The translations under genes and the position numbers were made by a program. A stretch of DNA of 64,000 bases from Thalassospira lucentensis (GTDB taxonomy: Bacteria; Pseudomonadota; Alphaproteobacteria; Rhodospirillales; Thalassospiraceae): positions 186,001 to 250,000 of the forward strand of contig NZ_LPVY01000013.1 of assembly GCF_001613805.1 (NCBI RefSeq), written 5' to 3'. Within the stretch, counting starts at the first letter, position 1, and each line of letters opens with the position of its first letter. Positions 7,641 to 16,850 of this stretch are shown here, piece by piece. The notes under the pieces were generated by a model that worked only from the letters and a program-made list of their open reading frames with translations, was not told where the DNA came from and made no database searches.

Positions 7641-9311
7641 ATGACAAACATTCTAAAACGATTTAAAATTGCACCGAAGGTCTTTGGTGGATTTGGTATT
7701 GTTCTCCTTTTACTTGTATTGATGTCGGTGTTGGCGGTCGCATCCTTAAGCAGTGCAGATGACGATTTTACGCGTTATCGGGCGACAGCGCTGCAATCCA
7801 ATCAAGCCGGGCGGGTTCAGGCCAATTTGCTGGAAGCACGTGTGGCGGTGAAAGATTTTCTGCTTAGCGGAAAGCAAGCGTCAAAAGACACGGTATCGAG
7901 CCGGTTGCAGTCGGCAATTGATTTGAATAACGAACTTGCAACCATGATTGACGAACCTGCCCGCCGCGAAGTTGCGGTTTCAGCAGATGTTGCTTTAAAA
8001 GAATATCTTGAAACCTTTAACAAAGTCGCCGCCATGGACGCATCGGATGCTGGGCGTGATGCTCTTGTGTCTGGTGCGCTTGACCGTATCGGGCCTGTCA
8101 TTGCCCAAAATCTGGAAAAGCTCAAGCTCGAGATCAAGGCGGAACAGGACCAGCTTGGTCCTAATGCTGCCAAGGCTCTTGAGGATGCTGTTATTACAGC
8201 CGAAGTTCTCGCGGCAATTGCTGTCTTGATCGGGATACTCGCAGCGTGGCTCATTGGTGCTGGCATTTCAAGACCTGTGCGTGCCATCACGGATGCAATG
8301 AATAAGTTGGCAAGTGGTGACAAAACAATAGGCATTCCCGGTCAGGATCACCGTGACGAGATTGGTGATATGGCAAAAGCAGTTCTGGTCTTTAAAGAAA
8401 ACATGATCCGGGCAGAACAGCTTGCAGGGCAGGAAGCAGAAGCTCAGAGACAGCGGGAAGCCCGTGCAAAAACAATTGAGAAGCTGACCAACGATTTTGA
8501 TGCGGATGTTTCTGCTGTACTGAGTAGTGTTTCTTCGGCCGCGACAGAAATGCAGGCGACAGCAACGTCAATGACGGCGACGGCTGAGGAAACCAGCCGA
8601 CAGGCGACGGTAGTTTCGGCTGCAGCCGAGCAGGCGTCAAACAACGTTCAAACCGTTGCCAGTGCGTCCGAGGAGCTCAGCGCCTCGATTTCCGAAATCA
8701 GTCATCAGGTCAATCAATCTGCACAAGTGGCAAGCAAGGCTGTGTCCGAGGCGGAGAATACCAACGCGCAGGTACGCGGGCTTGCAGAAGCTGCCCAGAA
8801 GATCGGTGATGTGGTTGGATTGATCAGCGACATTGCCGCACAAACCAACCTTCTGGCGTTGAATGCGACGATTGAAGCCGCGCGGGCAGGCGAGGCGGGC
8901 AAAGGTTTTGCTGTGGTTGCGGCCGAGGTCAAGAATCTTGCCAATGCGACATCAAAGGCAACTGAGCAAATTACCGCCCAGATTACCGGAATTCAGACAG
9001 AAACAGAAGGGGCGGTGGTTGCGATTGATTCCATCGGCAGTACGATCGCTGAAATCAGCGAGATTGCAGCAACGATTGCAAGCGCGGTCGAGCAGCAGGG
9101 GGCTGCGACCGAGGAGATCACTCGAAATGTTCAGCAGGCATCAGCCGGAACAAGCGAGGTAACTGAAAATATTCACGGTGTTAATGAAGCTGCAACATCA
9201 ACCGGTGCCGCTGCTGAGCAAGTCTTGAATGCGTCGGGTGAGCTGTCCGAACAGGCTGAAACCCTGCGGTTAAAGGTTGAAACTTTCCTGACTGCAGTCA
9301 AGGCGGCCTAG
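7641..9311 (+). CDS. Methyl-accepting chemotaxis protein
   Basis: A transmembrane chemoreceptor of 556 residues. One membrane span near residues 16-38 and another near 185-208 bracket a helical periplasmic sensing domain of about 145 residues; a HAMP domain follows, then the long cytoplasmic coiled coil. The signalling tip is unmistakable: LISDIAAQTNLLALNATIEA, then ARAGEAGKGFAVVAAEVKNL. The tip binds CheW and CheA. There is no pentapeptide tether at the C-terminus. I take the ATG at 7641 rather than the GTG at 7614. No ligand can be assigned. It meets the leftward GNAT gene tail to tail, five bases apart. Confidence 0.95.
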   Translation: MTNILKRFKIAPKVFGGFGIVLLLLVLMSVLAVASLSSADDDFTRYRATALQSNQAGRVQANLLEARVAVKDFLLSGKQASKDTVSSRLQSAIDLNNELATMIDEPARREVAVSADVALKEYLETFNKVAAMDASDAGRDALVSGALDRIGPVIAQNLEKLKLEIKAEQDQLGPNAAKALEDAVITAEVLAAIAVLIGILAAWLIGAGISRPVRAITDAMNKLASGDKTIGIPGQDHRDEIGDMAKAVLVFKENMIRAEQLAGQEAEAQRQREARAKTIEKLTNDFDADVSAVLSSVSSAATEMQATATSMTATAEETSRQATVVSAAAEQASNNVQTVASASEELSASISEISHQVNQSAQVASKAVSEAENTNAQVRGLAEAAQKIGDVVGLISDIAAQTNLLALNATIEAARAGEAGKGFAVVAAEVKNLANATSKATEQITAQITGIQTETEGAVVAIDSIGSTIAEISEIAATIASAVEQQGAATEEITRNVQQASAGTSEVTENIHGVNEAATSTGAAAEQVLNASGELSEQAETLRLKVETFLTAVKAA

Positions 9312-9316
9312 TCTGT

Positions 9317-9811
9317 CTATGGCTTGAACTGCATCAAAACACAGGGGCCATCGCCGGTTTCATATTCGGTGTCACCAATGAAACCGGCGGCCTCATAGCT
9401 TTTGCGGGCTCGTACATTTTCCGGGTCGGGATCAATCGCAACCAACGGTGCACCGCGATCAATCAGCATTTGCGCCAACAATCGCAGGAACATCTTCCCA
9501 TGACCGCATCCCATCATGTCGGGGGCGCCAATGAATGCGTCGATGCAGCGCGTGCCTTTGGGCAAATGGGATAAATGGGGTTGGGGCCATTGATGCGCAT
9601 CATAATGCTGTGCAAAGGCAAAGGGGCGATTGCGATAGGATACGATAAGTGTCGCCATTTCCGGCAGTTCGATGTCTTCGGTGATTAGTTCGATTTGCTC
9701 AGCAGGGTCCCCCCACCAACGCGCGACTTCCGGCACACGCAGCCAGCGCCGTATCATGGGTAAATCACTGGGGAGGGCCCGCCGGAAACGATATGTCTCG
9801 GCGCTGGCCAT
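9317..9811 (-). CDS. GNAT-family N-acetyltransferase (AAC(6')-like)
   Basis: A 164-residue single-domain acetyltransferase. The N-terminal FRRALPSDLPMIRRWLRVPE and VARWWGD resemble the aminoglycoside 6'-N-acetyltransferase and siderophore lysine acyltransferase branch of GNATs. The acetyl-CoA loop appears as GCGHGKMFLRLLAQ, and the C-terminal PENVRARKSYEAAGF is the usual GNAT signature. The gene starts five bases from the liuE stop codon, so it may be read as the last gene of the leucine operon. Resemblance to resistance enzymes does not establish resistance; the substrate is unknown. Confidence 0.88.
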   Translation of the reverse strand: MASAETYRFRRALPSDLPMIRRWLRVPEVARWWGDPAEQIELITEDIELPEMATLIVSYRNRPFAFAQHYDAHQWPQPHLSHLPKGTRCIDAFIGAPDMMGCGHGKMFLRLLAQMLIDRGAPLVAIDPDPENVRARKSYEAAGFIGDTEYETGDGPCVLMQFKP

Positions 9812-9816
9812 AGCGA

Positions 9817-10746
9817 TCAGACCCCGACAGTGTCGCGTTTGGCGGCTAGCGCCAAGTTAGCCTTCGATCCAGACTGACGACCGATTTTCCCGGTGATCCA
9901 GCTCCCGGTTTTGGCAAGATTTTCAAGATCGATACCGGTGTCGATGCCCAAGCCATTCAGCATATAGACGACATCTTCAGTGGCGACATTGCCGCTTGCA
10001 CCCTTGGCATAGGGGCATCCACCAAGCCCAGCGACCGAGCTGTCAATCGTTGCAACCCCCATATGCAGAACGGCCAGCAGGTTTGCCAGTGCCTGACCAT
10101 AGGTATCGTGGAAATGAGCGGCGAGGTTTTCGATGGCGACATGGGTTGCGACGGCTTCGATCATCGCCTGCGCCTTGCCCGGTGTGCCGGTGCCGATGGT
10201 ATCGCCAAGGCTGATTTCATATGCCCCCATGTCAAACAGGGCCTTTGCGACATCGGCGACCTTTTGCGGGGCAATCTCGCCCTCGTACGGGCAGCCAAGA
10301 ACGCAGGAAACATACCCGCGCACGGCGATGTTGGCATCGCGTGCGGCGCTCACAACCGGACGGAACCGATCAAGGCTTTCGGCAATGGAACAATTGATGT
10401 TCTTCTGCGAAAAGCTCTCCGATGCCGCCCCAAAAATCGCGACTTCGGTTGCACCCGCCTCAATCGCGGCTTCAAGCCCTTTCAAATTGGGGGCCAGAAC
10501 CGGATAGGTGACGCCCGGTTTGCGCGAGATGCGGGCCATGACGTCCGATGCGTCGGCCATTTGCGGGACCCATTTCGGGCTGACGAAGGCGGTGGCTTCG
10601 ATGACCGAAAGACCTGCATCGCAAAGGCGATGGATCAGTTCGACCTTGATGTCGGTCGATACCATGTTCTTTTCGTTCTGCAATCCGTCACGCGGACCGA
10701 CTTCGACGATCTTGACCTGTTCTGGCAGACCGGAAAGGCGGGGCAT
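9817..10746 (-). CDS. liuE: Hydroxymethylglutaryl-CoA lyase
   Basis: A 309-residue TIM-barrel enzyme that splits 3-hydroxy-3-methylglutaryl-CoA into acetoacetate and acetyl-CoA, the last step of leucine breakdown. The start [12 protein letters not shown] and the C-terminal signature [17 protein letters not shown], with its catalytic cysteine loop, identify the lyase among HMGL-like aldolases; the metal-binding [10 protein letters not shown] histidines are present. It is the last liu gene of the operon, with one base between its start codon and the liuD stop. Cytosolic. Confidence 0.96.
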   Translation of the reverse strand: MPRLSGLPEQVKIVEVGPRDGLQNEKNMVSTDIKVELIHRLCDAGLSVIEATAFVSPKWVPQMADASDVMARISRKPGVTYPVLAPNLKGLEAAIEAGATEVAIFGAASESFSQKNINCSIAESLDRFRPVVSAARDANIAVRGYVSCVLGCPYEGEIAPQKVADVAKALFDMGAYEISLGDTIGTGTPGKAQAMIEAVATHVAIENLAAHFHDTYGQALANLLAVLHMGVATIDSSVAGLGGCPYAKGASGNVATEDVVYMLNGLGIDTGIDLENLAKTGSWITGKIGRQSGSKANLALAAKRDTVGV

Positions 10747-10747
10747 A

Positions 10748-12751
10748 CTACTCTGCCTCCTCGATGGCGATCAACTCGGCGCCGTCATCAACCTGATCGC
10801 CAACAGCAAAGAATATCTCGCGAACCGTGCCCGAAACCGGTGCTGAAATGGTGTGTTCCATTTTCATTGCTTCCATCACAACAAGCTTGTCGCCTGCCAC
10901 AACAGATTGCCCCGGTTCGGCCAGCACGGCAATGATTTTACCGGGCATCGGTGCGGTTAATCCGCCGCCGGTGCCTTCATGGCCGCCCGCGGCGGCAACC
11001 GGATCAAAAATCTCAAGCCGGTCAGAACGCCCGTCGCGGAAAATCGTCAGGCGGTTACCATCACGAAGGACGCTGGCGCGTTTTCGGACCTTGTCAAAGG
11101 TAGCTTGAATGGTGCCATCAACGGCAATCTCGGCGTGGGCTGTGATCGAACTGCCGTCGGGCATATCAATCACATAACCGGCTGCGCGATAATGCACCTT
11201 GATCTTCAGGTCCGCCCCGTCATGACGCAGGATCAGGTCATGGTGATTATCATCGTTCAGACGCCATCCCGATGTGCTGTGCCATGGGGAATAGGGATCG
11301 CTGCTTTGTGCGGCATGGCTTTTGGCCTCGGCATCACGAAGCATCAGGATATCAAGTGCGGCAAAGGCAAGCGCATCATTGTCAGGTGCCGCCGGGGCGG
11401 GGATCAGATCGTCCAGATACTGACCGATGAAACCGGTTTCGACCTCACCGCGCACGAAGGCCGGGTGGCGGGCAATATTGGCAAGGAAGCCGGTATTGGT
11501 CGTTACGCCGACAATCTGCACATCATTAAGGGCCGTTGCCATCCGGCGCAGTGCCGATGTGCGATCCGTATCCCAGGTGATCAGCTTTGCGATCATCGGG
11601 TCATAATGAATGGATACCTCGCCACCTTCGTAAACGCCCGTATCGATCCGCACGTGATCATTGGCCGCAGGCATACGCATATGCACAAGCCTGCCCGTAG
11701 CGGGCAGGAAATCATTATGCGGGTCTTCGGCATACAGGCGGACTTCGAAGGCATGCCCGTTAATGGTCAGTTCTTCCTGTGCCTTGGGCAGCTTTTCACC
11801 GTCAGCAACACGCAATTGCCATTCGACAAGATCCTCGCCGGTGATCATCTCGGTCACCGGATGTTCGACCTGCAGGCGCGTGTTCATTTCCATGAAATAG
11901 AACGCACCCGACGCATCAAGCAGGAATTCAACCGTGCCAGCCCCCTGATAGCCAATCGCCTTGGCGGCATCGACGGCCGCTTTGCCCATCTCGGCGCGAA
12001 TATCTTCGGGCATATTCGGGGCAGGGGCTTCCTCAATAACTTTCTGATGGCGGCGTTGTAGGGAACAGTCGCGTTCAAACAGATAAACCGCATTGCCATG
12101 GCTGTCGGCAAAGACCTGAATTTCAACATGGCGCGGTTTGACAATCAGCTTTTCAATCAGGCAATGATCATCACCAAAGCTGCTTGCAGCCTCGCGCTTG
12201 CAACTGATCAGCGCGTCCCTGAAATCGGCGGGTTTTTCAACCGCGCGCATGCCTTTGCCGCCGCCACCTGCCGACGCCTTGATCAGAACCGGATAACCGA
12301 TCTTGTCCGCCTCGGCCGCCAAAAGGTCCGGGGCCTGATCTTCGCCGTGATAACCGGGAACCAGCGGAACACCGGCCTTGCCCATGATTTTCTTGGCTTC
12401 GGATTTTGAACCCATCGCACGGATCGCACTTGCCGGTGGGCCGACAAAGACGCAGCCGGCTTTTTCCAACGCATCGGCAAAAACGGCATTTTCCGACAGG
12501 AAGCCATAACCAGGATGAACCGCATCGGCACCCGATTGCGCAATGACTTCAAGTAAACGATCAACGCGCAGATAGCTGTCTTTCGGGGCCGGACCGCCGA
12601 TGTGATAGGCTTCGTCGGCACGTTTGACATGCAGGGCATTGGCATCCGCGTCGGAATAAACTGCGACGGTCTGGATGCCCATGCGGCGTGCGGTTTCAAT
12701 CACGCGGCAGGCAATTTCACCACGGTTGGCGATCAGTATTTTGCGCGGCAT
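10748..12751 (-). CDS. liuD: Methylcrotonoyl-CoA carboxylase, biotin-containing alpha subunit
   Basis: A 667-residue subunit with a biotin carboxylase domain (residues 1 to about 450: [14 protein letters not shown], the ATP-grasp loop [16 protein letters not shown], and [14 protein letters not shown]), a linking BT domain, and a C-terminal biotinyl domain with [10 protein letters not shown] near residue 630, whose lysine carries biotin. With LiuB it carboxylates 3-methylcrotonyl-CoA in leucine catabolism. Assignment to methylcrotonyl- rather than propionyl- or acetyl-CoA carboxylase rests on its setting between liuC and liuE. Two bases separate it from liuC. Confidence 0.95.
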   Translation of the reverse strand: MPRKILIANRGEIACRVIETARRMGIQTVAVYSDADANALHVKRADEAYHIGGPAPKDSYLRVDRLLEVIAQSGADAVHPGYGFLSENAVFADALEKAGCVFVGPPASAIRAMGSKSEAKKIMGKAGVPLVPGYHGEDQAPDLLAAEADKIGYPVLIKASAGGGGKGMRAVEKPADFRDALISCKREAASSFGDDHCLIEKLIVKPRHVEIQVFADSHGNAVYLFERDCSLQRRHQKVIEEAPAPNMPEDIRAEMGKAAVDAAKAIGYQGAGTVEFLLDASGAFYFMEMNTRLQVEHPVTEMITGEDLVEWQLRVADGEKLPKAQEELTINGHAFEVRLYAEDPHNDFLPATGRLVHMRMPAANDHVRIDTGVYEGGEVSIHYDPMIAKLITWDTDRTSALRRMATALNDVQIVGVTTNTGFLANIARHPAFVRGEVETGFIGQYLDDLIPAPAAPDNDALAFAALDILMLRDAEAKSHAAQSSDPYSPWHSTSGWRLNDDNHHDLILRHDGADLKIKVHYRAAGYVIDMPDGSSITAHAEIAVDGTIQATFDKVRKRASVLRDGNRLTIFRDGRSDRLEIFDPVAAAGGHEGTGGGLTAPMPGKIIAVLAEPGQSVVAGDKLVVMEAMKMEHTISAPVSGTVREIFFAVGDQVDDGAELIAIEEAE

Positions 12752-12753
12752 GA

Positions 12754-13575
12754 TTAATTCTCACTCCACTTCGCGGGGCGTTTTTCAAGAAATGCACTGA
12801 CACCTTCGCGACCTTCGGCACTTGCGCGCTGATCGGCAATGCGTCGTGCGGTATCGTCAATGACATCATCGTCAATCGGTTTGTTGGCAACCGCATAAAT
12901 CAGCGATTTTGCTGCATTCATGGCACCCGGCCCATTGGCCAGCAACAGCTTTGCCATGGCATCACCCCGTGCGGTCAGATCGTCACCTGAAACAATTTCA
13001 TGTACCAATCCGATGGCATGGGCGGTCGCGGCATCAAAACGTTCCGCCGTCAGAAAATAGCGCCGGGCCTGCGATACGCCGATGGCCTCGACCACATAGG
13101 GCGAAATAACCGCCGGAATCAGGCCCAGCTTGACCTCTGACAGGCAGAAACTGGCCCGATCAGATGCAATCACGATGTCACAGCACGCGGCCAACCCAAC
13201 CCCGCCGCCAAATGCGGCCCCGTTGATAAGCCCGATGGTCGGTTTGCTGCAGAAATTAAGCGTCTTCATCAACCGCGCCAATGCACGTGAATCGGCAAGG
13301 TTTTCCGCATGGCTGTAACCGGCCATGCGTTTCATCCAGTTAAGGTCGGCACCTGCAGAAAAGCTTTTGCCTGCACCTGTCAGGATCACCACGCGCACCG
13401 CCGGATCGGCATCCAGCGCATCCAGCTTGGCTGTCAGATCGCCGATCAGGACATCGTCAAACGCGTTGTGGATTTCCGGACGGTTCAACGTAATGCGGGC
13501 AACACCCGATGCGCTGATCTGGCATATCACGGCATCGGTAGATGGATCGGTGTTATCGGTGTTTACATTTCTCAT
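12754..13575 (-). CDS. liuC: Methylglutaconyl-CoA hydratase (enoyl-CoA hydratase family)
   Basis: A 273-residue crotonase-fold enzyme; in this operon it should hydrate 3-methylglutaconyl-CoA to HMG-CoA. The oxyanion-hole segments FSAGADLNWMKRM and NGAAFGGGVGLAACCDIVIA are clear, and LSEVKLGLIPAVISPYVVEA carries the catalytic glutamate region. The frame is open to 13680, overlapping liuB, but I use the ATG at 13575, which has GAGG upstream and leaves seven bases after the liuB stop. By family alone it could be any enoyl-CoA hydratase; the operon decides the role. Confidence 0.93.
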   Translation of the reverse strand: MRNVNTDNTDPSTDAVICQISASGVARITLNRPEIHNAFDDVLIGDLTAKLDALDADPAVRVVILTGAGKSFSAGADLNWMKRMAGYSHAENLADSRALARLMKTLNFCSKPTIGLINGAAFGGGVGLAACCDIVIASDRASFCLSEVKLGLIPAVISPYVVEAIGVSQARRYFLTAERFDAATAHAIGLVHEIVSGDDLTARGDAMAKLLLANGPGAMNAAKSLIYAVANKPIDDDVIDDTARRIADQRASAEGREGVSAFLEKRPAKWSEN

Positions 13576-13582
13576 GCCAGCC

Positions 13583-15193
13583 TCACATCCTGAACACGCC
13601 AAAGCGTGTTTCCTCGACCGGTTTGTTGAGTGCTGCCGAAAGGCCAAGACCAAGAACCATGCGGGTATCGGCCGGGTCAATTACCCCGTCATCCCAAAGT
13701 CGCGCAGACGCGTAATAGGGGTGCCCCTGTTCTTCATACTGGTCGCGGATCGGGCCTTTGAAGGCTTCCTGTTCTTCGATCGGCCATGTTTCACCGCGCT
13801 TTTCCTGTGCATCGGCGCGGATTTGGGTCAAAACATTTGCCGCCTGTTCCCCGCCCATGACTGAAATGCGGGCGTTGGGCCACATCCACAGGAAGCGGGG
13901 GCTATAGGCGCGACCACACATGCCATAGTTGCCTGCGCCAAATGATCCACCGATCAGGACCGTGAATTTGGGAACCTTGGCTGTTGCAACGGCGGTGACC
14001 AGCTTCGCGCCATCCTTGGCAATTCCGCCGCTTTCATATTTGCGGCCAATCATGAATCCGGTGATGTTCTGCAGGAACACCAATGGAATACCGCGCTGGC
14101 AGCAAAGTTCGATGAAATGCGCGCCTTTAAGCGCACTTTCTGAAAACAGGATGCCGTTATTGGCAATGATCCCGACCGGATAGCCGAAAATGCGGGCAAA
14201 GCCGGTAACCAGTGTCGTGCCATACTGGGCCTTGAACTCGTCAAAGTCCGATCCGTCAACGATGCGGGCAATGACTTCACGCACGTCATAGGGTTTCTTG
14301 GAATCGCTTGGAATGACGCCATAAATCTCGCGCGGGTCATATGCCGGGTCGCGCGGCGCAGTCAGGGTCAGGCCGGGATTTTTCGTCCAGTTAAGGTTCT
14401 TGACGATATCACGTGCGATGGACAATGCATGCGCGTCATCCTGTGCATAATGATCGGTGACGCCGGATGTTTTACAGTGAACATCCGCACCGCCAAGGTC
14501 TTCGGCCGAGACAACTTCGCCGGTTGCGGCCTTCACCAAGGGCGGTCCCCCCAGAAAGATCGTGCCCTGTTTGCGGACGATAATGCTCTCATCCGACATG
14601 GCGGGGACATAGGCACCGCCCGCCGTACAGGACCCCATGACAACCGCGATCTGCGGAATGCCTTTGGATGACATGGTTGCCTGATTGAAAAAGATGCGGC
14701 CAAAATGATCGCGATCCGGGAAAACATCGTCCTGACGGGGCAGGTTCGCCCCGCCACTATCCACCAGATAAATGCAGGGCAGATTGTTTTCGAGTGCGAT
14801 TTCCTGTGCTCGCAGATGCTTTTTGACCGTCATCGGGTAATAGGAACCGCCCTTGACCGTCGCATCATTGGCAACGATGACGCATTCAACGCCGGAAACC
14901 CTACCAATGCCGGTGATGATGCCCGCCGCAGGAACGTCTTCATCGTCATACATGCCATAGGCGGCAAGCTGGGAAAGCTCAAGGAACGGGGACCCGATAT
15001 CGAGCAATTGACGGATACGTTCGCGGGGCAAAAGTTTGCCGCGGCCAGTGTGGCGATCACGTGCGCGCTCGCCGCCACCAAGCTTGATCTGCGTGATCTG
15101 ATTACGAAGATCGGCAACCAGTTGTTCCATCTGTTGGGCATTGTTGCGGAAATCTTCCGAGCGGGAATTTACCGCAGATTTCAGAACCGTCAT
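13583..15193 (-). CDS. liuB: Methylcrotonoyl-CoA carboxylase, carboxyltransferase beta subunit
   Basis: A 536-residue carboxyltransferase with the two crotonase-like halves of this family. Visible signatures are [21 protein letters not shown], the acyl-CoA-binding [20 protein letters not shown], and the C-terminal [20 protein letters not shown] biotin-side segment. It moves CO2 from the biotin of LiuD to 3-methylcrotonyl-CoA. I take the ATG at 15193 over a TTG two codons upstream. It is first in the operon; isovaleryl-CoA dehydrogenase (liuA), which often precedes it, is not in this window. Confidence 0.95.
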   Translation of the reverse strand: MTVLKSAVNSRSEDFRNNAQQMEQLVADLRNQITQIKLGGGERARDRHTGRGKLLPRERIRQLLDIGSPFLELSQLAAYGMYDDEDVPAAGIITGIGRVSGVECVIVANDATVKGGSYYPMTVKKHLRAQEIALENNLPCIYLVDSGGANLPRQDDVFPDRDHFGRIFFNQATMSSKGIPQIAVVMGSCTAGGAYVPAMSDESIIVRKQGTIFLGGPPLVKAATGEVVSAEDLGGADVHCKTSGVTDHYAQDDAHALSIARDIVKNLNWTKNPGLTLTAPRDPAYDPREIYGVIPSDSKKPYDVREVIARIVDGSDFDEFKAQYGTTLVTGFARIFGYPVGIIANNGILFSESALKGAHFIELCCQRGIPLVFLQNITGFMIGRKYESGGIAKDGAKLVTAVATAKVPKFTVLIGGSFGAGNYGMCGRAYSPRFLWMWPNARISVMGGEQAANVLTQIRADAQEKRGETWPIEEQEAFKGPIRDQYEEQGHPYYASARLWDDGVIDPADTRMVLGLGLSAALNKPVEETRFGVFRM

Positions 15194-15283
15194 CGTCAAT
15201 CGACACCGTCTGTTGCAGGGATCGATTTCATAAGGAATCGATCCCGAAGTGAATGGCGTTTATGACTGCTGTTATGGTGGAAG

Positions 15284-15299
15284 TTTACGTAAACGTCAA
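15284..15299 (-). promoter_or_regulatory. LiuR-type operator and promoter of the liu operon
   Basis: TTTACGT-AA-ACGTCAA is a near-perfect inverted repeat, close to the motif reported for the MerR-family leucine-degradation regulator LiuR. On the minus strand, TTGACG (15299-15294) can serve as a -35 hexamer, and CATAAC 17 bases further as a -10, so the operator lies in the spacer, as is usual for MerR-type regulators. It is about 90 bases upstream of liuB. No liuR gene is in the window. Confidence 0.6.
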
Positions 15300-15455
15300 G
15301 ATTAAATAGGTAATCCAGTACCGAATTTACTTATATCAAAAAAACAGCGTGAATTCGGGGCGGCAGACGGTATTCCGAATATGTGATTTTATCGAAAAAG
15401 TCGTAGATTTTTCAATTGACTAGATTGCTGTGATTGCGATGGTTTTCTGGTGCAA

Positions 15456-16064
15456 TCAGTCGCTGATCTGTTTGCGCAGCTTGATCCAGCGTTCAAGATG
15501 TTCAAGCCGGTCATTGCCGAAAAAGGCTTCTTCTTCATAGAAGAAGAACGGTGACCCGAAGGCACCACGTGCAATGGCGTCGTCAGTAACTTCGCGGACG
15601 TGCTGCTTCCATTTCGGGTTTTCGACAGCCGCGCGGATTTCCCCGGCATCAATGGAATGTCGGGTGGCTGTGGCAAAGACAACTTCCGGGTCGGACATAT
15701 CCAGTCCGTCTGCGAAATATCCGCGATAGACGTCCTTTGCAAACTTGATCGCCAATGCCGGTTTTGTTGACGCAATCCAGTAATAGGCGCGGGTCGGTAC
15801 CAGTGCGGAATAGGGGAATTTTTCCGGGACCTGGAACGGCGTATTTTGCATTTTTGCGCAGCGTTCCATGTCGCGTTTGAAATAATCGCCGCGAATGGGT
15901 TGGCTCAATAACGGGCTTTGTCCGGTCTGTTTGAAGGCCGCACCGATCATGAACGGGTACCAGTTGACCGTAACGCCGGTTCTGGCCTCAAAGGCATCAA
16001 TGCGTTCAGCCGCGAGATAACCGTAAGGTGACGAGAAATCGAAATAAAAAGAGACTTCCGACAT
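15456..16064 (-). CDS. DsbA-fold 2-hydroxychromene-2-carboxylate isomerase family protein
   Basis: A 202-residue thioredoxin-fold protein of the HCCA isomerase/kappa-class GST-like branch. The start MSEVSFYFDFSSPYGYLAAE has the family's serine in place of a CxxC cysteine pair. The C-terminal GAFGSPFFFYEEEAFFGNDR matches the conserved GvPtf and gqdrl segment. Known members isomerise 2-hydroxychromene-2-carboxylate in naphthalene breakdown using glutathione; no such pathway is seen here, so the real substrate is open. I use the ATG at 16064 since the upstream extension (to 16178) is unlike the family. A second relative lies at 26487-27080. Confidence 0.87.
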   Translation of the reverse strand: MSEVSFYFDFSSPYGYLAAERIDAFEARTGVTVNWYPFMIGAAFKQTGQSPLLSQPIRGDYFKRDMERCAKMQNTPFQVPEKFPYSALVPTRAYYWIASTKPALAIKFAKDVYRGYFADGLDMSDPEVVFATATRHSIDAGEIRAAVENPKWKQHVREVTDDAIARGAFGSPFFFYEEEAFFGNDRLEHLERWIKLRKQISD

Positions 16065-16190
16065 GCTGTGGGGCCCGTAATTAATGACGCAAAACAGAGT
16101 GCCATGTGGCGATACCGGCAAAGCCATCGGAAAGATGGCTTGGTGATAGTGCGCTACTAAGCAATTGTATTGCAACAAAATTGATCGAAT

Positions 16191-16664
16191 TTACGGGATC
16201 GTGATGCCGGGGCGTACTTTTACTTCTTCCATCACGACATATGTATGAGTCTGGCTGACACCCTGAACAGAGGACAGGCGTTCAAGGAATTCGCGATAGG
16301 CATACATATCGGCAACCCGAAGTTTCATCAGGTAATCAAAGCCGCCTGCGACCATGTGACATTCTTCGATTTCCGGCAGTTTGCGGATCGCTGTGGCAAA
16401 CACGTCAAATACGTCCGGGGTCGTCCGATCCAGCGTTATTTCGACAAAAACCACCAGCGACTGATTGAGTTTGCGGGGGTCAAGTAGCGCCATATAACCG
16501 GTGATGAAGCCGTGTTGTTCAAGGCGGCGAACACGTTCGAGGCACGGTGTCGGGCTAAGATTGACGCGACGTGACAGTTCAACGTTCGACATGCGTCCAT
16601 CGTTTTGAAGTTCGCGCAGGATCTGTTTGTCAATCTTGTCCAGGCTTTTATGATTCTTCTGCAT
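16191..16664 (-). CDS. putR: Lrp/AsnC-family regulator, probable PutR
   Basis: A 157-residue regulator: an N-terminal helix-turn-helix (LDKIDKQILRELQNDGRMSN, then VELSRRVNLSPTPCLERVRR) and a C-terminal RAM/ligand-binding domain from about residue 65. It is divergent from putA, the usual setting for the proline-responsive activator PutR (BkdR-like) in alphaproteobacteria. The PutA here has no DNA-binding domain of its own, so an outside regulator is needed, which supports this role. The target is inferred from position only. Confidence 0.85.
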   Translation of the reverse strand: MQKNHKSLDKIDKQILRELQNDGRMSNVELSRRVNLSPTPCLERVRRLEQHGFITGYMALLDPRKLNQSLVVFVEITLDRTTPDVFDVFATAIRKLPEIEECHMVAGGFDYLMKLRVADMYAYREFLERLSSVQGVSQTHTYVVMEEVKVRPGITIP

Positions 16665-16850
16665 TTTAATCTAATAACCAGTGTTTATAACTGCACTAAA
16701 AGTTTTTCAATGGATGATATATCGTATTTTTGGGGAAAATGGCAGCACATTTTTTGAGTGCATATATATTGTCTGTGGCCATATGAGGAGAAAACTCTGC
16801 GTTCCCCATAAGGAACCGGAGAATTGTATTTGCAGGGAGAAGCCATCGCC

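Noticed and set aside
10979-12061. Plus-strand ORF of 360 codons
   Set aside because: Antisense to liuD, whose domains and biotin site are clear on the other strand.
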